Shown here: positions 1-6,682 of the stretch, one piece after another | Layout of the letters: every line of letters begins with the position of its first letter | Numbering within the stretch: position 1 is the first letter of the stretch | Assembly: GCA_009936885.1 (NCBI GenBank) | Contig: JAACDT010000005.1 | Span: 1-10,982, forward strand | DNA length: 10,982 nucleotides | Reading direction: 5' to 3' | Origin: Alphaproteobacteria bacterium | GTDB taxonomy: Bacteria > Pseudomonadota > Alphaproteobacteria > Puniceispirillales > Puniceispirillaceae | Translations under genes and position numbers: made by a program | The notes under the pieces: model-generated | The model's input: only the letters and a program-made list of their open reading frames with translations | Database searches by the model: none | Told to the model about the DNA's origin: nothing

Positions 1-900
1 CATTTTAATCTTGTTATAAAAAGACGCGATAGAATAGGAATCGTCGGCCCAAATGGTGCTGGCAAGTCAACACTCGTTCGCACATTATTAGGACAAAGAG
101 TACCAGATTCTGGATATGTAAAAGCTGGAATTGGCCTGCTGCCAGCTTATTTTGACCAGAAACGTGAACAGCTTGTGCAAGAGGCAACTCCATGGAAGGT
201 ATTATGCCCTGATGGCGGCGATACAGTAGAAGTAGCGGGAAAAATAAAGCATGTGGCAAGTTACCTTCGTGATTTTCTATTCGATGATTTTAAGATGACA
301 CAACGTGTCCATAGCCTATCAGGAGGCGAACAGAACAGATTGCTTCTTGCCAAAATTTTTGCACAGCCACATAATTTTCTTGTTCTCGATGAGCCAACAA
401 ATGATCTTGATTTAGAAACCATAGATCTTCTGCAAGAAGTTGTTGCTGACTATGATGGAACAATCTTGATTGTAAGCCACGACCGTGATTTCATTGATAG
501 AACTGTTACCTCTATTCTGGCTTTCGAAGAAGATGGCAAAATTGAAACTCATGCAGGTGGGTATTCAGACTATCTGGAAAAAAGAAAATCTTATGGAAGT
601 AAGAAAACAGCCAAGAAGGTTAAAAAAACAGTTCATAAGCCAAAAAATAATACCAAAGACAGATTAACCTTTAAGGAAAAATATCTATTACAGACACTCC
701 CTGAGGAAATTGAGGCATTGCAGGTAACGATATCTTCAATTGAGCAGAAATTATCTAATATGGCATTATTCCAAGAGCAGCCAGAAACTTATCAGAAACT
801 GGCAACAGAAGTTGAAAATTTAAGAGAGAAGCATGAACAAAAAGAACAAAGCTGGCTTGAACTCGAATTACGCCGAGAGGAACTTGGCGAGGCGTTATGA
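1..900 (+). CDS. uup: ABC-F family ATPase, Uup-like (3' part; start lies before the window)
   Basis: The reading frame is open from base 1 and ends at TGA 898-900, giving the last 299 residues. What is visible is the second nucleotide-binding domain: Walker A GPNGAGKST (window codons 16-24), signature LSGGEQ (106-111), Walker B FLVLDEPTNDLD with D130/E131, and the switch histidine in VSHDRDF (H160). There are no membrane segments, as expected for the soluble ABC-F proteins, which act on ribosomes rather than as transporters. A lysine-rich linker (about 196-220) leads into a charged, helical C-terminal domain (about 222-299) with heptad-like spacing. This resembles the coiled-coil C-terminal domain of Uup, reported to bind DNA and linked to ribosome assembly and transposon excision in E. 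coli. The Uup assignment rests on that tail; another ABC-F subfamily is possible because the first ATPase domain and the linker arm are not in view. The gene is followed by about 105 non-coding bases before rnpB. Confidence 0.9.
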   Translation, partial: HFNLVIKRRDRIGIVGPNGAGKSTLVRTLLGQRVPDSGYVKAGIGLLPAYFDQKREQLVQEATPWKVLCPDGGDTVEVAGKIKHVASYLRDFLFDDFKMTQRVHSLSGGEQNRLLLAKIFAQPHNFLVLDEPTNDLDLETIDLLQEVVADYDGTILIVSHDRDFIDRTVTSILAFEEDGKIETHAGGYSDYLEKRKSYGSKKTAKKVKKTVHKPKNNTKDRLTFKEKYLLQTLPEEIEALQVTISSIEQKLSNMALFQEQPETYQKLATEVENLREKHEQKEQSWLELELRREELGEAL

Positions 901-936
901 TCCCCCGCTTTTTATCAGGTTTGTTATTGAGGATTT

Positions 937-965
937 TTTTGCCTATGCGTCATGGTTTTTATAAT
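937..965 (+). promoter_or_regulatory. Candidate promoter for rnpB
   Basis: A perfect TATAAT lies at 960-965. A poor -35 candidate (TTTGCC at 938-943) sits 16 bases upstream. Initiation would fall near 972, about 34 bases before the mature RNase P RNA 5' end at about 1006, so a short leader would have to be trimmed. A start directly at the mature end would need a -10 element near 994-999, and none is recognisable there. This is inference from consensus matching only. Confidence 0.3.
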
Positions 966-1005
966 CAATCTTGATTTTAAATACGAAACACGTCAAAACA
1001 AATAT

Positions 1006-1392
1006 GTTCAGAGAGCTGGATAGCTGCTTGGCTAACATTTTAAATGAAAGGTGAGAGGAAAGTCCGGGCTTCACAGGATCAGGATGCTGGATAACTTCCA
1101 GCGAGGGTGACCTTAGGGAAAGTGCCGCAGAAATTAAACCGCCTTAGCTGAATAGATAGGGTAAGGGGGAAATGGTGCGGTAAGAGCGCACCGCAGTTTT
1201 GGTAACAAAACTGGTCAGGGTAAACCCCATCCGAAGCAAGATCATATAGGGACATGCGCGTCTAGACGCACTGGCGGTCCTGCCAGATTGTCCGGGTAGA
1301 TCGCTAAAACCTATTGGCAACAATACGGTTCAGATGAATAGCTATCAATGAAGATTTCTTCTAACAGAACCCGGCTTATAGGCTCTCTGAAC
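1006..1392 (+). ncRNA. rnpB: RNase P RNA, bacterial type A
   Basis: This is the catalytic RNA of ribonuclease P, which trims the 5' leader from pre-tRNAs. The ends are set by helix P1: GTTCAGAGAGC (1006-1016) is perfectly complementary to GCTCTCTGAAC (1382-1392). The universal 5' core block GAGGAAAGTCCGGGC starts at 1055, and its partner ACAGAACCCGGCTTATAGG spans 1364-1382; together they supply the P4 strands. Other family blocks are the CCATCCGAAGCAAGATC stretch (1228-1243) and GGTTCAGATGAATAGC (about 1327-1342). Internal hairpins include GGTGCG/CGCACC (1174-1179 with 1187-1192) and a perfect 8-bp stem CAGTTTTG/CAAAACTG (1194-1201 with 1206-1213) capped by a GTAA tetraloop. The length of about 387 nt is normal for type A. 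The exact 3' end may extend a few bases past P1. The gene reads toward mraZ. Confidence 0.95.
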
Positions 1393-1407
1393 GGTATAAC
1401 TAATGGC

Positions 1408-1447
1408 GGTATATGCTCCCTTATATATCTAATAATCCCCTTTTTTT
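1408..1447 (+). terminator. Weak candidate terminator after rnpB
   Basis: GGTATAT (1408-1414) can pair with ATATATC (1423-1429), using one G-U pair and an 8-base loop. A run of seven T follows at 1441-1447. The stem is mostly A-U, and 11 bases separate it from the T run, so this is not a textbook intrinsic terminator. The T run is the only part that stands out. A leaky stop with readthrough into mraZ is possible. Confidence 0.25.
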
Positions 1448-1520
1448 GTAACTAAGAGTGGTCTTGTTTTTATCCCGACCCCCTTGAATTTTAAATGAAA
1501 ATAAGAACAAAACATAAACA

Positions 1521-1542
1521 AAATTAAATTATCATTTAATTT
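1521..1542. repeat. Perfect AT-only inverted repeat
   Basis: AAATTAAAT (1521-1529) and ATTTAATTT (1534-1542) are exact reverse complements around the 4-base centre TATC. The repeat lies about 180 bases before mraZ and about 130 bases after the rnpB end. In AT-rich DNA such a palindrome can arise by chance. It could also be a dimeric regulator site or a DNA-bending element. Two TTAA motifs inside it are 8 bases apart, one more than the 7 expected for a CtrA site. Confidence 0.5.
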
Positions 1543-1624
1543 CAGAATTTTAGATTGCACTCCTTATATTTTACATTCAAATAATTGAAAAATAACGCTT
1601 TTTTCCATGGAATTACAGTAAAAT

Positions 1625-1669
1625 ACCATTGACTACCATAGTAACCCATGATATCCCATAGTATCCCAT
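1625..1669 (-). promoter_or_regulatory. Array of five MraZ-type operator boxes
   Basis: Reading the plus strand, ACCAT occurs at 1625 and 1635, and CCCAT at 1645, 1655 and 1665, each exactly 10 bases apart. On the minus strand this reads TGGGA, TGGGA, TGGGT, TGGTA, TGGTA, each separated by five bases. MraZ of E. coli is known to bind direct TGGGN repeats with 5-base spacers upstream of its own gene. The position (56 to 96 bases before the mraZ start), the motif and the helical-turn period all fit autoregulation. The two boxes farthest from the gene are degenerate (TGGTA). Binding by this MraZ is inferred. Confidence 0.8.
1629..1657 (+). promoter_or_regulatory. Candidate mraZ/dcw operon promoter within the box array
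   Basis: TTGACT at 1629-1634 is a good -35 match. Seventeen bases later lies TATCCC (1652-1657), a poor -10. If this is the promoter, the operator boxes cover both elements, which would suit direct repression by MraZ. The weak -10 leaves real doubt; a start farther upstream in the AT-rich region cannot be excluded. Confidence 0.35.
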
Positions 1670-1708
1670 ATTTCATTTTATGGTAGTTATCAGAGAAAAA
1701 AACGATTT

Positions 1709-1714
1709 AGGAGG
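1709..1714 (+). promoter_or_regulatory. Ribosome binding site of mraZ
   Basis: AGGAGG is a full Shine-Dalgarno match, placed 6 bases before GTG 1721. It fixes GTG as the mraZ start; no ATG at suitable spacing competes with it. Confidence 0.85.
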
Positions 1715-1720
1715 AGTTGG

Positions 1721-2188
1721 GTGGATCTGTTTTTATCCACTTTTGAAAACAAGATAGACAGAAAGGGACGTCTTTCTGTGCCCGCTAAATATCGCGCAAT
1801 ATTTGAACGTAATCACACACCTCTTTATCTCTACAAATCTTTAACGAAATCTTGTCTTGAGGGATGCGGCATTGAGCGTATAAGCCAGATTGTCGATGCA
1901 ATAGACCAAATGGATGTCTTGTCTGAAGACACCCTTACCCTGCAAACAATGCTATCAAGTGCGCAGGAGATGAAATTTGATAATGAAGGCAGAGTAATGC
2001 TTTCAGATGATTTCATTCAATATGCAGAACTTGAAGAAGTGGCGTTATTTTCAGGAATTGGGCGCTCCTTTGAAATTTGGAATCCAGCGCAATGGCGTCC
2101 ACGCGATGCCGAAACTCGTCATAATGCACGGAACGGCAAAGTGCCTAAATTATCCTTTGCCGGAACACATAAACAAGGAAATTTCTAA
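1721..2188 (+). CDS. mraZ: Transcriptional regulator MraZ
   Basis: MraZ is a ring-forming DNA-binding protein that regulates its own dcw operon; it is built from two AbrB-like half-domains. Both DxxxR signatures are present: D13-RKG-R17 in the N-terminal half (IDRKGRLSVPAKYR) and D87-NEG-R91 in the C-terminal half (FDNEGRVMLSDDF). The length of 155 residues is normal for the family. The start is GTG 1721, supported by the strong AGGAGG at 1709-1714 and by the family-typical N-terminus (LSTFENKID). It is the first gene of the operon; its TAA (2186-2188) shares one base with the rsmH ATG. The five-box array at 1625-1669 is the likely target of its product. The tail after about residue 130 is basic and of low similarity, which is common in MraZ proteins. 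Confidence 0.96.
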   Translation: MDLFLSTFENKIDRKGRLSVPAKYRAIFERNHTPLYLYKSLTKSCLEGCGIERISQIVDAIDQMDVLSEDTLTLQTMLSSAQEMKFDNEGRVMLSDDFIQYAELEEVALFSGIGRSFEIWNPAQWRPRDAETRHNARNGKVPKLSFAGTHKQGNF

Positions 2189-3171
2189 TGAATATGGGCG
2201 CGCTTCACCATCCGGTTATGTTGCCCCAAATTATCTCTGCCCTCGCACCCAGAGATGGCGATCATATTATTGATGCTACCTTTGGCAATGGCGGATATAG
2301 CCGCGAAATTTTAAATCAAGCTGATTGTTGCGTTGCTGGGATAGACCGAGATCCAGATGCAATATCGCGTGCGCAGACGCAGATGCAAAATTTTGGCGAA
2401 AAATTTACTATTTTGGAGGGTTCCTTCGCTGAGATAGAACAACTAACAGCCAATACTCAGTTTAACAGACCAGACGGAATTGTATTTGATCTTGGCGTTT
2501 GCTCAACACAGCTAGATGAAGCAGAGCGAGGTTTCTCCTTTAAATCTGATGGCCCGCTGGATATGAGAATGTCTAAAGCAGGTGAGAGCGCAGCTGATAT
2601 CGTTAATTCGATGCCAGCAAAAGAACTCGCTGATATAATTTTCACCTATGGGGATGAGCGCGCATCACGCAGGATTGCCCGCGCTATAAGTGCCAAACGC
2701 GAAGAAGCGCCCCTGCTTAGAACATCTGAGCTTGCGCAGATTGTTCGCTCTGCACTACCTCGCGCGAAAAAAGGTCAGTCAGACCCAGCCACTCGTACAT
2801 TTCAAGCATTGCGAATTTATGTAAATAACGAAATTGGTGAGCTATGCGATGCTTTGCTTGCTTCAGAAAGAATTTTACAAGAAGGCGGTATACTCGCTGT
2901 TGTGAGTTTTCATTCATTGGAAGACAGAATTATTAAGAGGTTCTTTAGTCAGCGCGCAGGGTATGCAGCCCAGCCATCGCGTCATCAACCGTTTCAGCCA
3001 GATACAGAGCCAACATTTCGGCTTTTACCTCGCAAACCCATCCTTCCGGAGATAAGCGAGATTGAAACTAACCCTCGTGCACGCTCTGCTAAATTGCGGG
3101 TTGGCATTCGAACCTCCGCTCCAGTGCAAGAAGCACGCGATGCACGCGCGATAATGATGGGGAGAGATTAA
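2188..3171 (+). CDS. rsmH: 16S rRNA (cytosine-1402-N4)-methyltransferase RsmH (MraW)
   Basis: RsmH uses S-adenosylmethionine to N4-methylate C1402 in the decoding centre of 16S rRNA. Family blocks in order: HHPVMLPQ (7-14), the SAM-binding loop DATFGNGGYSRE (29-40), GIDRDPDA (51-58), DLGVCSTQLD (101-110; the first Ser of the usual GVSS is Cys here), RGFSF (114-118), PLDMRM (123-128), GDERASRRIARAI (155-167), the ALRIYVNNEIGEL block (207-219), VVSFHSLEDRIIKRFF (238-253) and the C-terminal NPRARSAKLRV (295-305). The length of 327 residues is typical. ATG 2188 has AAGGAA 7 bases upstream (2175-2180); ATG 2194 is a less likely alternative. It overlaps mraZ and ftsL by one base each, so translation is probably coupled. 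Confidence 0.97.
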   Translation: MNMGALHHPVMLPQIISALAPRDGDHIIDATFGNGGYSREILNQADCCVAGIDRDPDAISRAQTQMQNFGEKFTILEGSFAEIEQLTANTQFNRPDGIVFDLGVCSTQLDEAERGFSFKSDGPLDMRMSKAGESAADIVNSMPAKELADIIFTYGDERASRRIARAISAKREEAPLLRTSELAQIVRSALPRAKKGQSDPATRTFQALRIYVNNEIGELCDALLASERILQEGGILAVVSFHSLEDRIIKRFFSQRAGYAAQPSRHQPFQPDTEPTFRLLPRKPILPEISEIETNPRARSAKLRVGIRTSAPVQEARDARAIMMGRD

Positions 3172-3497
3172 TGCGCTTTGTACTTTTATCCTGCCTCATC
3201 GTTGCTGTGCTCGGATCCGGGTTATATTTTGCAAAACTCACTGTCGATGAGCAATACCGAAAGCTAAAACAGCTAGAACTGGAAATAAAATCACAAACTG
3301 AGCATAATTATGTTCTTCAAGCAGAATGGACTTTCCTTACGCGCCCTGAGCGTTTACTTAGATTGTCGCATTCTCTGCTCGGAATGAACTCCATAACACC
3401 AGAACGAATTCTGCCTATCTCATCAATACCGATGAGACATTCTGTGACCACATCAATCACGAATGCAGATGCAGGAGTTGAAAATGTGGTATATTAA
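3171..3497 (+). CDS. ftsL: Cell division protein FtsL
   Basis: FtsL is a small bitopic protein of the divisome. With FtsB and FtsQ it controls activation of the FtsW-FtsI septal synthase. The 108-residue product has one membrane span (about 3-20) with almost no cytoplasmic tail (only M-R). A heptad-rich charged helix follows (about 24-50), then the AEW...RPERLLRLS block (51-66), a pattern I associate with alphaproteobacterial FtsL. The C-terminus (about 75-108) is non-conserved and periplasmic. The ATG shares a base with the rsmH stop. The end overlaps ftsI by 14 bases. FtsL diverges quickly in sequence, so the call rests on topology, the AEW/RPERL block and the fixed position between rsmH and ftsI. 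Confidence 0.9.
   Translation: MRFVLLSCLIVAVLGSGLYFAKLTVDEQYRKLKQLELEIKSQTEHNYVLQAEWTFLTRPERLLRLSHSLLGMNSITPERILPISSIPMRHSVTTSITNADAGVENVVY
3473..3477 (+). promoter_or_regulatory. Ribosome binding site that decides the ftsI start
   Basis: AGGAG lies inside the ftsL coding end, 6 bases before ATG 3484. In-frame ATGs at 3463 and 3469 precede this site, and I see no comparable site before them. The first methionine of FtsI is therefore taken as 3484. Confidence 0.75.
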
Positions 3498-5199
3498 ATT
3501 TCTAAATATTTGTCGCAGCTTATTATGGCCAAGCCGCCCAGAACCATCAAAATCTAGAAAAATAGCTGGCTATAGACTAATATTTTCAGGTTTCTCGATG
3601 CTTTTGATATTTACGCTTATCGGCGCGCAATCTATCGCGCTTGCGTTAAGCAAACCAAAAACATCTAACCATTCCTATGTCACTATTAACAACAAAGCCA
3701 GAGGCGCTATTTTGGATCAAAAAGGGCGCATTCTTGCCAGCACGGTTCCGATCAATATCCTATATGCAGATCCAAAGCATATTTTTAATCCAGAAGAAGT
3801 TGCATCAGCGCTTCTACCTTATGTTCCAAAATTAGACAAACCAACGCTTATAAATCGCCTAACTAAAAAAGGGCGATTTACAGAGCTAGACAGAAAACTA
3901 ACACCCAAAAGGCATTCAGCTATTCTACAATTAGGTCTGCCTGGTATTTATGTTAAGCCAGCAACCATACGGATTTATCCGCAAGGAAGAGAGGCTGCCC
4001 ATATTATTGGCGCTGTAGACAGAGATAATAACGGAATTGCCGGTATCGAGAAAAGCCAGAATGAAACATTAGCTTCTGGCGAGAATGTATATTTATCAAT
4101 CGATACTGGTTTGCAAACAATTTTACGGGAGTCACTAGATACTCAAATTAAAACATTTGAGGCATTAGGCGGCGCTGCATTAATTCTGGACGTCAAGACT
4201 GGTGAGATTATGGCAGCAACCTCTCTTCCTGATTTTGATCCAAACCATATTATGACATCTACAGACACTGCGCGCTTTAATCAGGTTACCAAAGGCGTGT
4301 ATGAGATGGGGTCTATTTTTAAAGTCCTCAATACGGCTATTGCCCTCGAAACGGGCGCAATTGATATGCAAGCCACGATTGATGTATCAAAACCTATTCG
4401 CATTGCAGGCCAGCTTATTGATGACTATCATCCTATTAAAGGCTCGATTGGGCTAGCAGAAATATTAGTGAGATCTTCTAACATAGGCTCTGCCCACATA
4501 AGCCAGCTAATCGGCTCTGAAACACAAAAAAATTATATGAAGCAACTCGGACTTCTATCAGCTTCTCCTCTTGAAATAGTGGAGAACGGCATTCCATTAG
4601 TGCCGCAAAACTGGTCAGATATCACTACAATGACATTGTCTTATGGATATGGCTTATCCGTAAGCATGGTGCAGGCAGCTGCTGCAATTGCTGCTGCAGG
4701 CGGGGATGGTCATTATATTGCTCCTACTCTTTTAAGGCGAAACGCAAATGAGCAAATTGAAAAGTTAACAATCTTTTCAACAGAAACTTCCATGGCGGTG
4801 CGTTCTATGATGCGTCTTGTTGTCAGTAATAAAATTGGCACTGGCAAGTTTGCAGATGCGCCTGGCTACCTTGTCGGCGGAAAAACTGGCACTGCTGAAA
4901 AAGTTGAGAATAAGGGATTTAATCGGAAGGCTAACCGGGTGTCATTTGTTGCAACATTTCCAGCAAATGACCCTGCTTATCTGATTATGATGATGGTAGA
5001 TGAGCCAATTGGACAAAAGCATTCTTATAATTACGCAACGGCAGGATGGGTGGTTGCACCCGCAATAAAAAAGGTTGTGAATCAAATTGCACCAATTTTA
5101 GGCGTTCATCCCGTTGACATAACAAAGCCGGAAAATAGCCAGAATCTTCTGCCACCCATGATGCTAGATGGCAAGGAGACCGTGTATGCATCTTTCTAG
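3484..5199 (+). CDS. ftsI: Peptidoglycan D,D-transpeptidase FtsI (penicillin-binding protein 3)
   Basis: FtsI crosslinks peptide stems of septal peptidoglycan and is a beta-lactam target. The 571-residue product (counted from ATG 3484) has a basic cytoplasmic tail of about 30 residues, a single membrane anchor (about 33-55), a periplasmic pedestal domain and the transpeptidase domain. All three active-site motifs are present: S277-IF-K280 with the acylated serine, S331-S-N333, and K467-T-G469 in GGKTGTAEK. The length is usual for the family. It overlaps ftsL by 14 bases and murE by 14 bases. It most likely works with the FtsW encoded at the window end as a polymerase-crosslinker pair. Upstream ATGs at 3463 and 3469 would add five to seven residues to the cytoplasmic tail and are less likely. 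Confidence 0.96.
   Translation: MWYIKFLNICRSLLWPSRPEPSKSRKIAGYRLIFSGFSMLLIFTLIGAQSIALALSKPKTSNHSYVTINNKARGAILDQKGRILASTVPINILYADPKHIFNPEEVASALLPYVPKLDKPTLINRLTKKGRFTELDRKLTPKRHSAILQLGLPGIYVKPATIRIYPQGREAAHIIGAVDRDNNGIAGIEKSQNETLASGENVYLSIDTGLQTILRESLDTQIKTFEALGGAALILDVKTGEIMAATSLPDFDPNHIMTSTDTARFNQVTKGVYEMGSIFKVLNTAIALETGAIDMQATIDVSKPIRIAGQLIDDYHPIKGSIGLAEILVRSSNIGSAHISQLIGSETQKNYMKQLGLLSASPLEIVENGIPLVPQNWSDITTMTLSYGYGLSVSMVQAAAAIAAAGGDGHYIAPTLLRRNANEQIEKLTIFSTETSMAVRSMMRLVVSNKIGTGKFADAPGYLVGGKTGTAEKVENKGFNRKANRVSFVATFPANDPAYLIMMMVDEPIGQKHSYNYATAGWVVAPAIKKVVNQIAPILGVHPVDITKPENSQNLLPPMMLDGKETVYASF
5173..5178 (+). promoter_or_regulatory. Ribosome binding site that decides the murE start
   Basis: AAGGAG lies inside the ftsI coding end, 7 bases before ATG 5186. 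An in-frame ATG at 5168 precedes the site and would add six residues (MARRPC) not expected in MurE, so 5186 is preferred. Confidence 0.8.
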
Positions 5200-6682
5200 A
5201 TTATTCGATTTAACAGATACAGTGAAGCTTGAGAAAGGGGATGATGACTTATTTATCACACATTTAACAAGTGACTCTCGTAATGTTCGAAAAGGCTCTT
5301 TATTCGCTGCTATTTCTGGCAATTTATCTGACGGACATAACTACATAGATAGTGCTATAAAAAATGGTGCTGTTGCTATTCTAGCAGACGGCAGAGACTT
5401 GGCTATTCTAGATGATATTGCCTTACTCCGCGCAGATAATGTCAGAGGTTGCTTTGCAATTGCTTGTTCTAAATTCTGGCCATCAAGACCTAGCTTTACG
5501 GTCGCTGTTACTGGCACTAATGGCAAAACGTCAACAGCAGAGTTCCTGCGACAACTCTGGGAGCGCAATACATGGAATGCGGTATCTCTTGGCACGCTTG
5601 GCGCACGCTCTTCCACAGTGCTTAAAGTGCCTTCTTCTGGTCTTACCACACCCTCATCAGAGTATTTTTTCTCTGCTTTAAACAGTTTTTCTAAACAAAA
5701 TATTTCCTATCTTGCGATTGAAGCCTCCAGTCATGGTTTAGAACAACAAAGAATGAATGGGCTCAAAGTTCAAGTTGCGGTTTTTACCAATCTGAGTAGA
5801 GACCATCTTGATTATCATTCAAACATGGATGCTTATTTCGAATCTAAACAGAAATTATTTTTAGACTATCTTGCAGATGGTGGTCATGCAGTTATTAACA
5901 TTGATGATCCATATGGAAAAAAATTACTGGAAAATGTTAGAAAACGCCCAGTATCAATCATCACTTTTGGCGAGGATTTGCAAGCAGATTTTCGCATTGA
6001 ATCTATCAAGCCAACTGGCTATGGATTAGAGTTAAATGTTCTTTTTAAAGGTAAAAAATATACGTGTCCTCTGGGCTTAACGGGTACTTTTCAGGCCAGT
6101 AATGCGCTTGCGGCTGGCGTATCTGCTTATCTATCTGGACTGCCAGTTGAAATTGCACTTCGGTCGCTTTCGTTCCTTTCTGCGATTGATGGACGCATGC
6201 AGCCTATCTATGGGCATCCAAAGAATGCTATAATCGTAATAGATTACGCACATACACCAGACGCTCTAGAACGGGTGCTTCTATCGCTGAAAAAACAGAC
6301 CGAAAAACAAGTGCATGTGGTTTTTGGTTGCGGCGGCCAGCGTGATAAAGGCAAACGCATTTTAATGGGCAAAGTAGCCCACCGATTAGCAGATAGAATC
6401 ACCATTACAGATGATAATCCTCGAAACGAATCTCCCAGCGCTATCAGAGCCGAAATTATGGCCGGTTGCCCTGATGCAATTGAAATAGGCAACCGAGATG
6501 AAGCCATTGAATTTGCAATCCAACAATTGCAAGGCTCCGACAGTCTTCTGATTGCAGGCAAGGGGCATGAAAGTCTTCAATTAATAGGTTCAGAAACACT
6601 TCCCTTCAGTGATGCCGTTGTTGCTAGAAACATTGTAAAGCGCCTGAATGATGCCAGCCAAATTACAGGAGACAGCCAATGA
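5186..6682 (+). CDS. murE: UDP-MurNAc-tripeptide synthetase MurE (meso-diaminopimelate-adding)
   Basis: MurE is the cytoplasmic ATP-dependent ligase that adds the third stem amino acid to UDP-MurNAc-L-Ala-D-Glu. The 498-residue product (from ATG 5186) shows the Mur ligase three-domain plan: an N-terminal UDP-substrate domain (about 1-95; SDSRNVRKGSLFAA), the ATPase domain with P-loop GTNGKTS (110-116), EASSHGLEQ, NLSRDHLDYH and the likely carbamylated lysine K221 in FESKQKLF, then the C-terminal domain with DYAHTPDAL and GCGGQRDKGKR. The DNPR motif at 410-413 is the known marker of meso-diaminopimelate specificity, as opposed to the lysine-adding enzymes of many Gram-positives. AGKGHE near the end is also typical. 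It overlaps ftsI by 14 bases and murF by four (ATGA). Confidence 0.97.
   Translation: MHLSRLFDLTDTVKLEKGDDDLFITHLTSDSRNVRKGSLFAAISGNLSDGHNYIDSAIKNGAVAILADGRDLAILDDIALLRADNVRGCFAIACSKFWPSRPSFTVAVTGTNGKTSTAEFLRQLWERNTWNAVSLGTLGARSSTVLKVPSSGLTTPSSEYFFSALNSFSKQNISYLAIEASSHGLEQQRMNGLKVQVAVFTNLSRDHLDYHSNMDAYFESKQKLFLDYLADGGHAVINIDDPYGKKLLENVRKRPVSIITFGEDLQADFRIESIKPTGYGLELNVLFKGKKYTCPLGLTGTFQASNALAAGVSAYLSGLPVEIALRSLSFLSAIDGRMQPIYGHPKNAIIVIDYAHTPDALERVLLSLKKQTEKQVHVVFGCGGQRDKGKRILMGKVAHRLADRITITDDNPRNESPSAIRAEIMAGCPDAIEIGNRDEAIEFAIQQLQGSDSLLIAGKGHESLQLIGSETLPFSDAVVARNIVKRLNDASQITGDSQ
6667..6672 (+). promoter_or_regulatory. Ribosome binding site of murF, inside the murE end
   Basis: AGGAGA lies 6 bases before ATG 6679 and 9 bases before the adjacent in-frame ATG 6682. 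Both spacings are workable. ATG 6679 forms the ATGA stop-start overlap with murE and is preferred; the difference is a single methionine. Confidence 0.7.

Larger units (their letters stand above)
1393..1720. other. Gene-free region between rnpB and mraZ
   Basis: This 328-base, strongly AT-rich stretch has no credible open reading frame. From left to right it holds a direct repeat of CGGTATA (1392-1398 and 1407-1413), a weak hairpin followed by a T run (1408-1447), a perfect AT-only inverted repeat (1521-1542), the 10-bp-period operator-like array (1625-1669) and the mraZ ribosome binding site (1709-1714). It is presumably where rnpB transcription ends and dcw transcription begins. Confidence 0.7.

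Noticed and set aside
101..175. GTG at 175 as the start of a complete ABC protein
   Set aside because: The same frame is open upstream to base 1 and encodes a Walker A motif at codons 16-24, so the gene begins before the window.
898..940. Terminator after the ABC-F gene at the T run 934-940
   Set aside because: Only a 4-bp ATCC/GGAT pairing (900-903 with 932-935) precedes the T run, too weak to call a terminator.
1524..1539. Possible CtrA binding site (two TTAA motifs) upstream of mraZ
   Set aside because: The motifs are 8 bases apart; the known site needs 7, followed by C on the second half. The palindrome explains the motifs without CtrA.
2007..2273. Open frame of 88 codons across the mraZ-rsmH junction
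   Set aside because: It lies out of frame over two well-supported genes, resembles no known family and has no ribosome binding site of note.
2284..2310. RsmH loop GNGGYSRE and the GVCS variant as signs of a broken enzyme
   Set aside because: All other family motifs are intact at normal length, and both changes are conservative variants within the family.
5168..5186. Earlier ATG at 5168 as the murE start
   Set aside because: It precedes the AAGGAG at 5173-5178 and adds six residues unlike MurE N-termini; ATG 5186 is correctly spaced.
5341..5649. Minus-strand open frame of 102 codons inside murE
   Set aside because: It is antisense to the conserved MurE N-terminal and P-loop region. The other minus-strand frames in the window (inside mraZ, rsmH, ftsI, murE, murF and the murD-ftsW junction) are rejected for the same reason: no family resemblance and full overlap with real genes.
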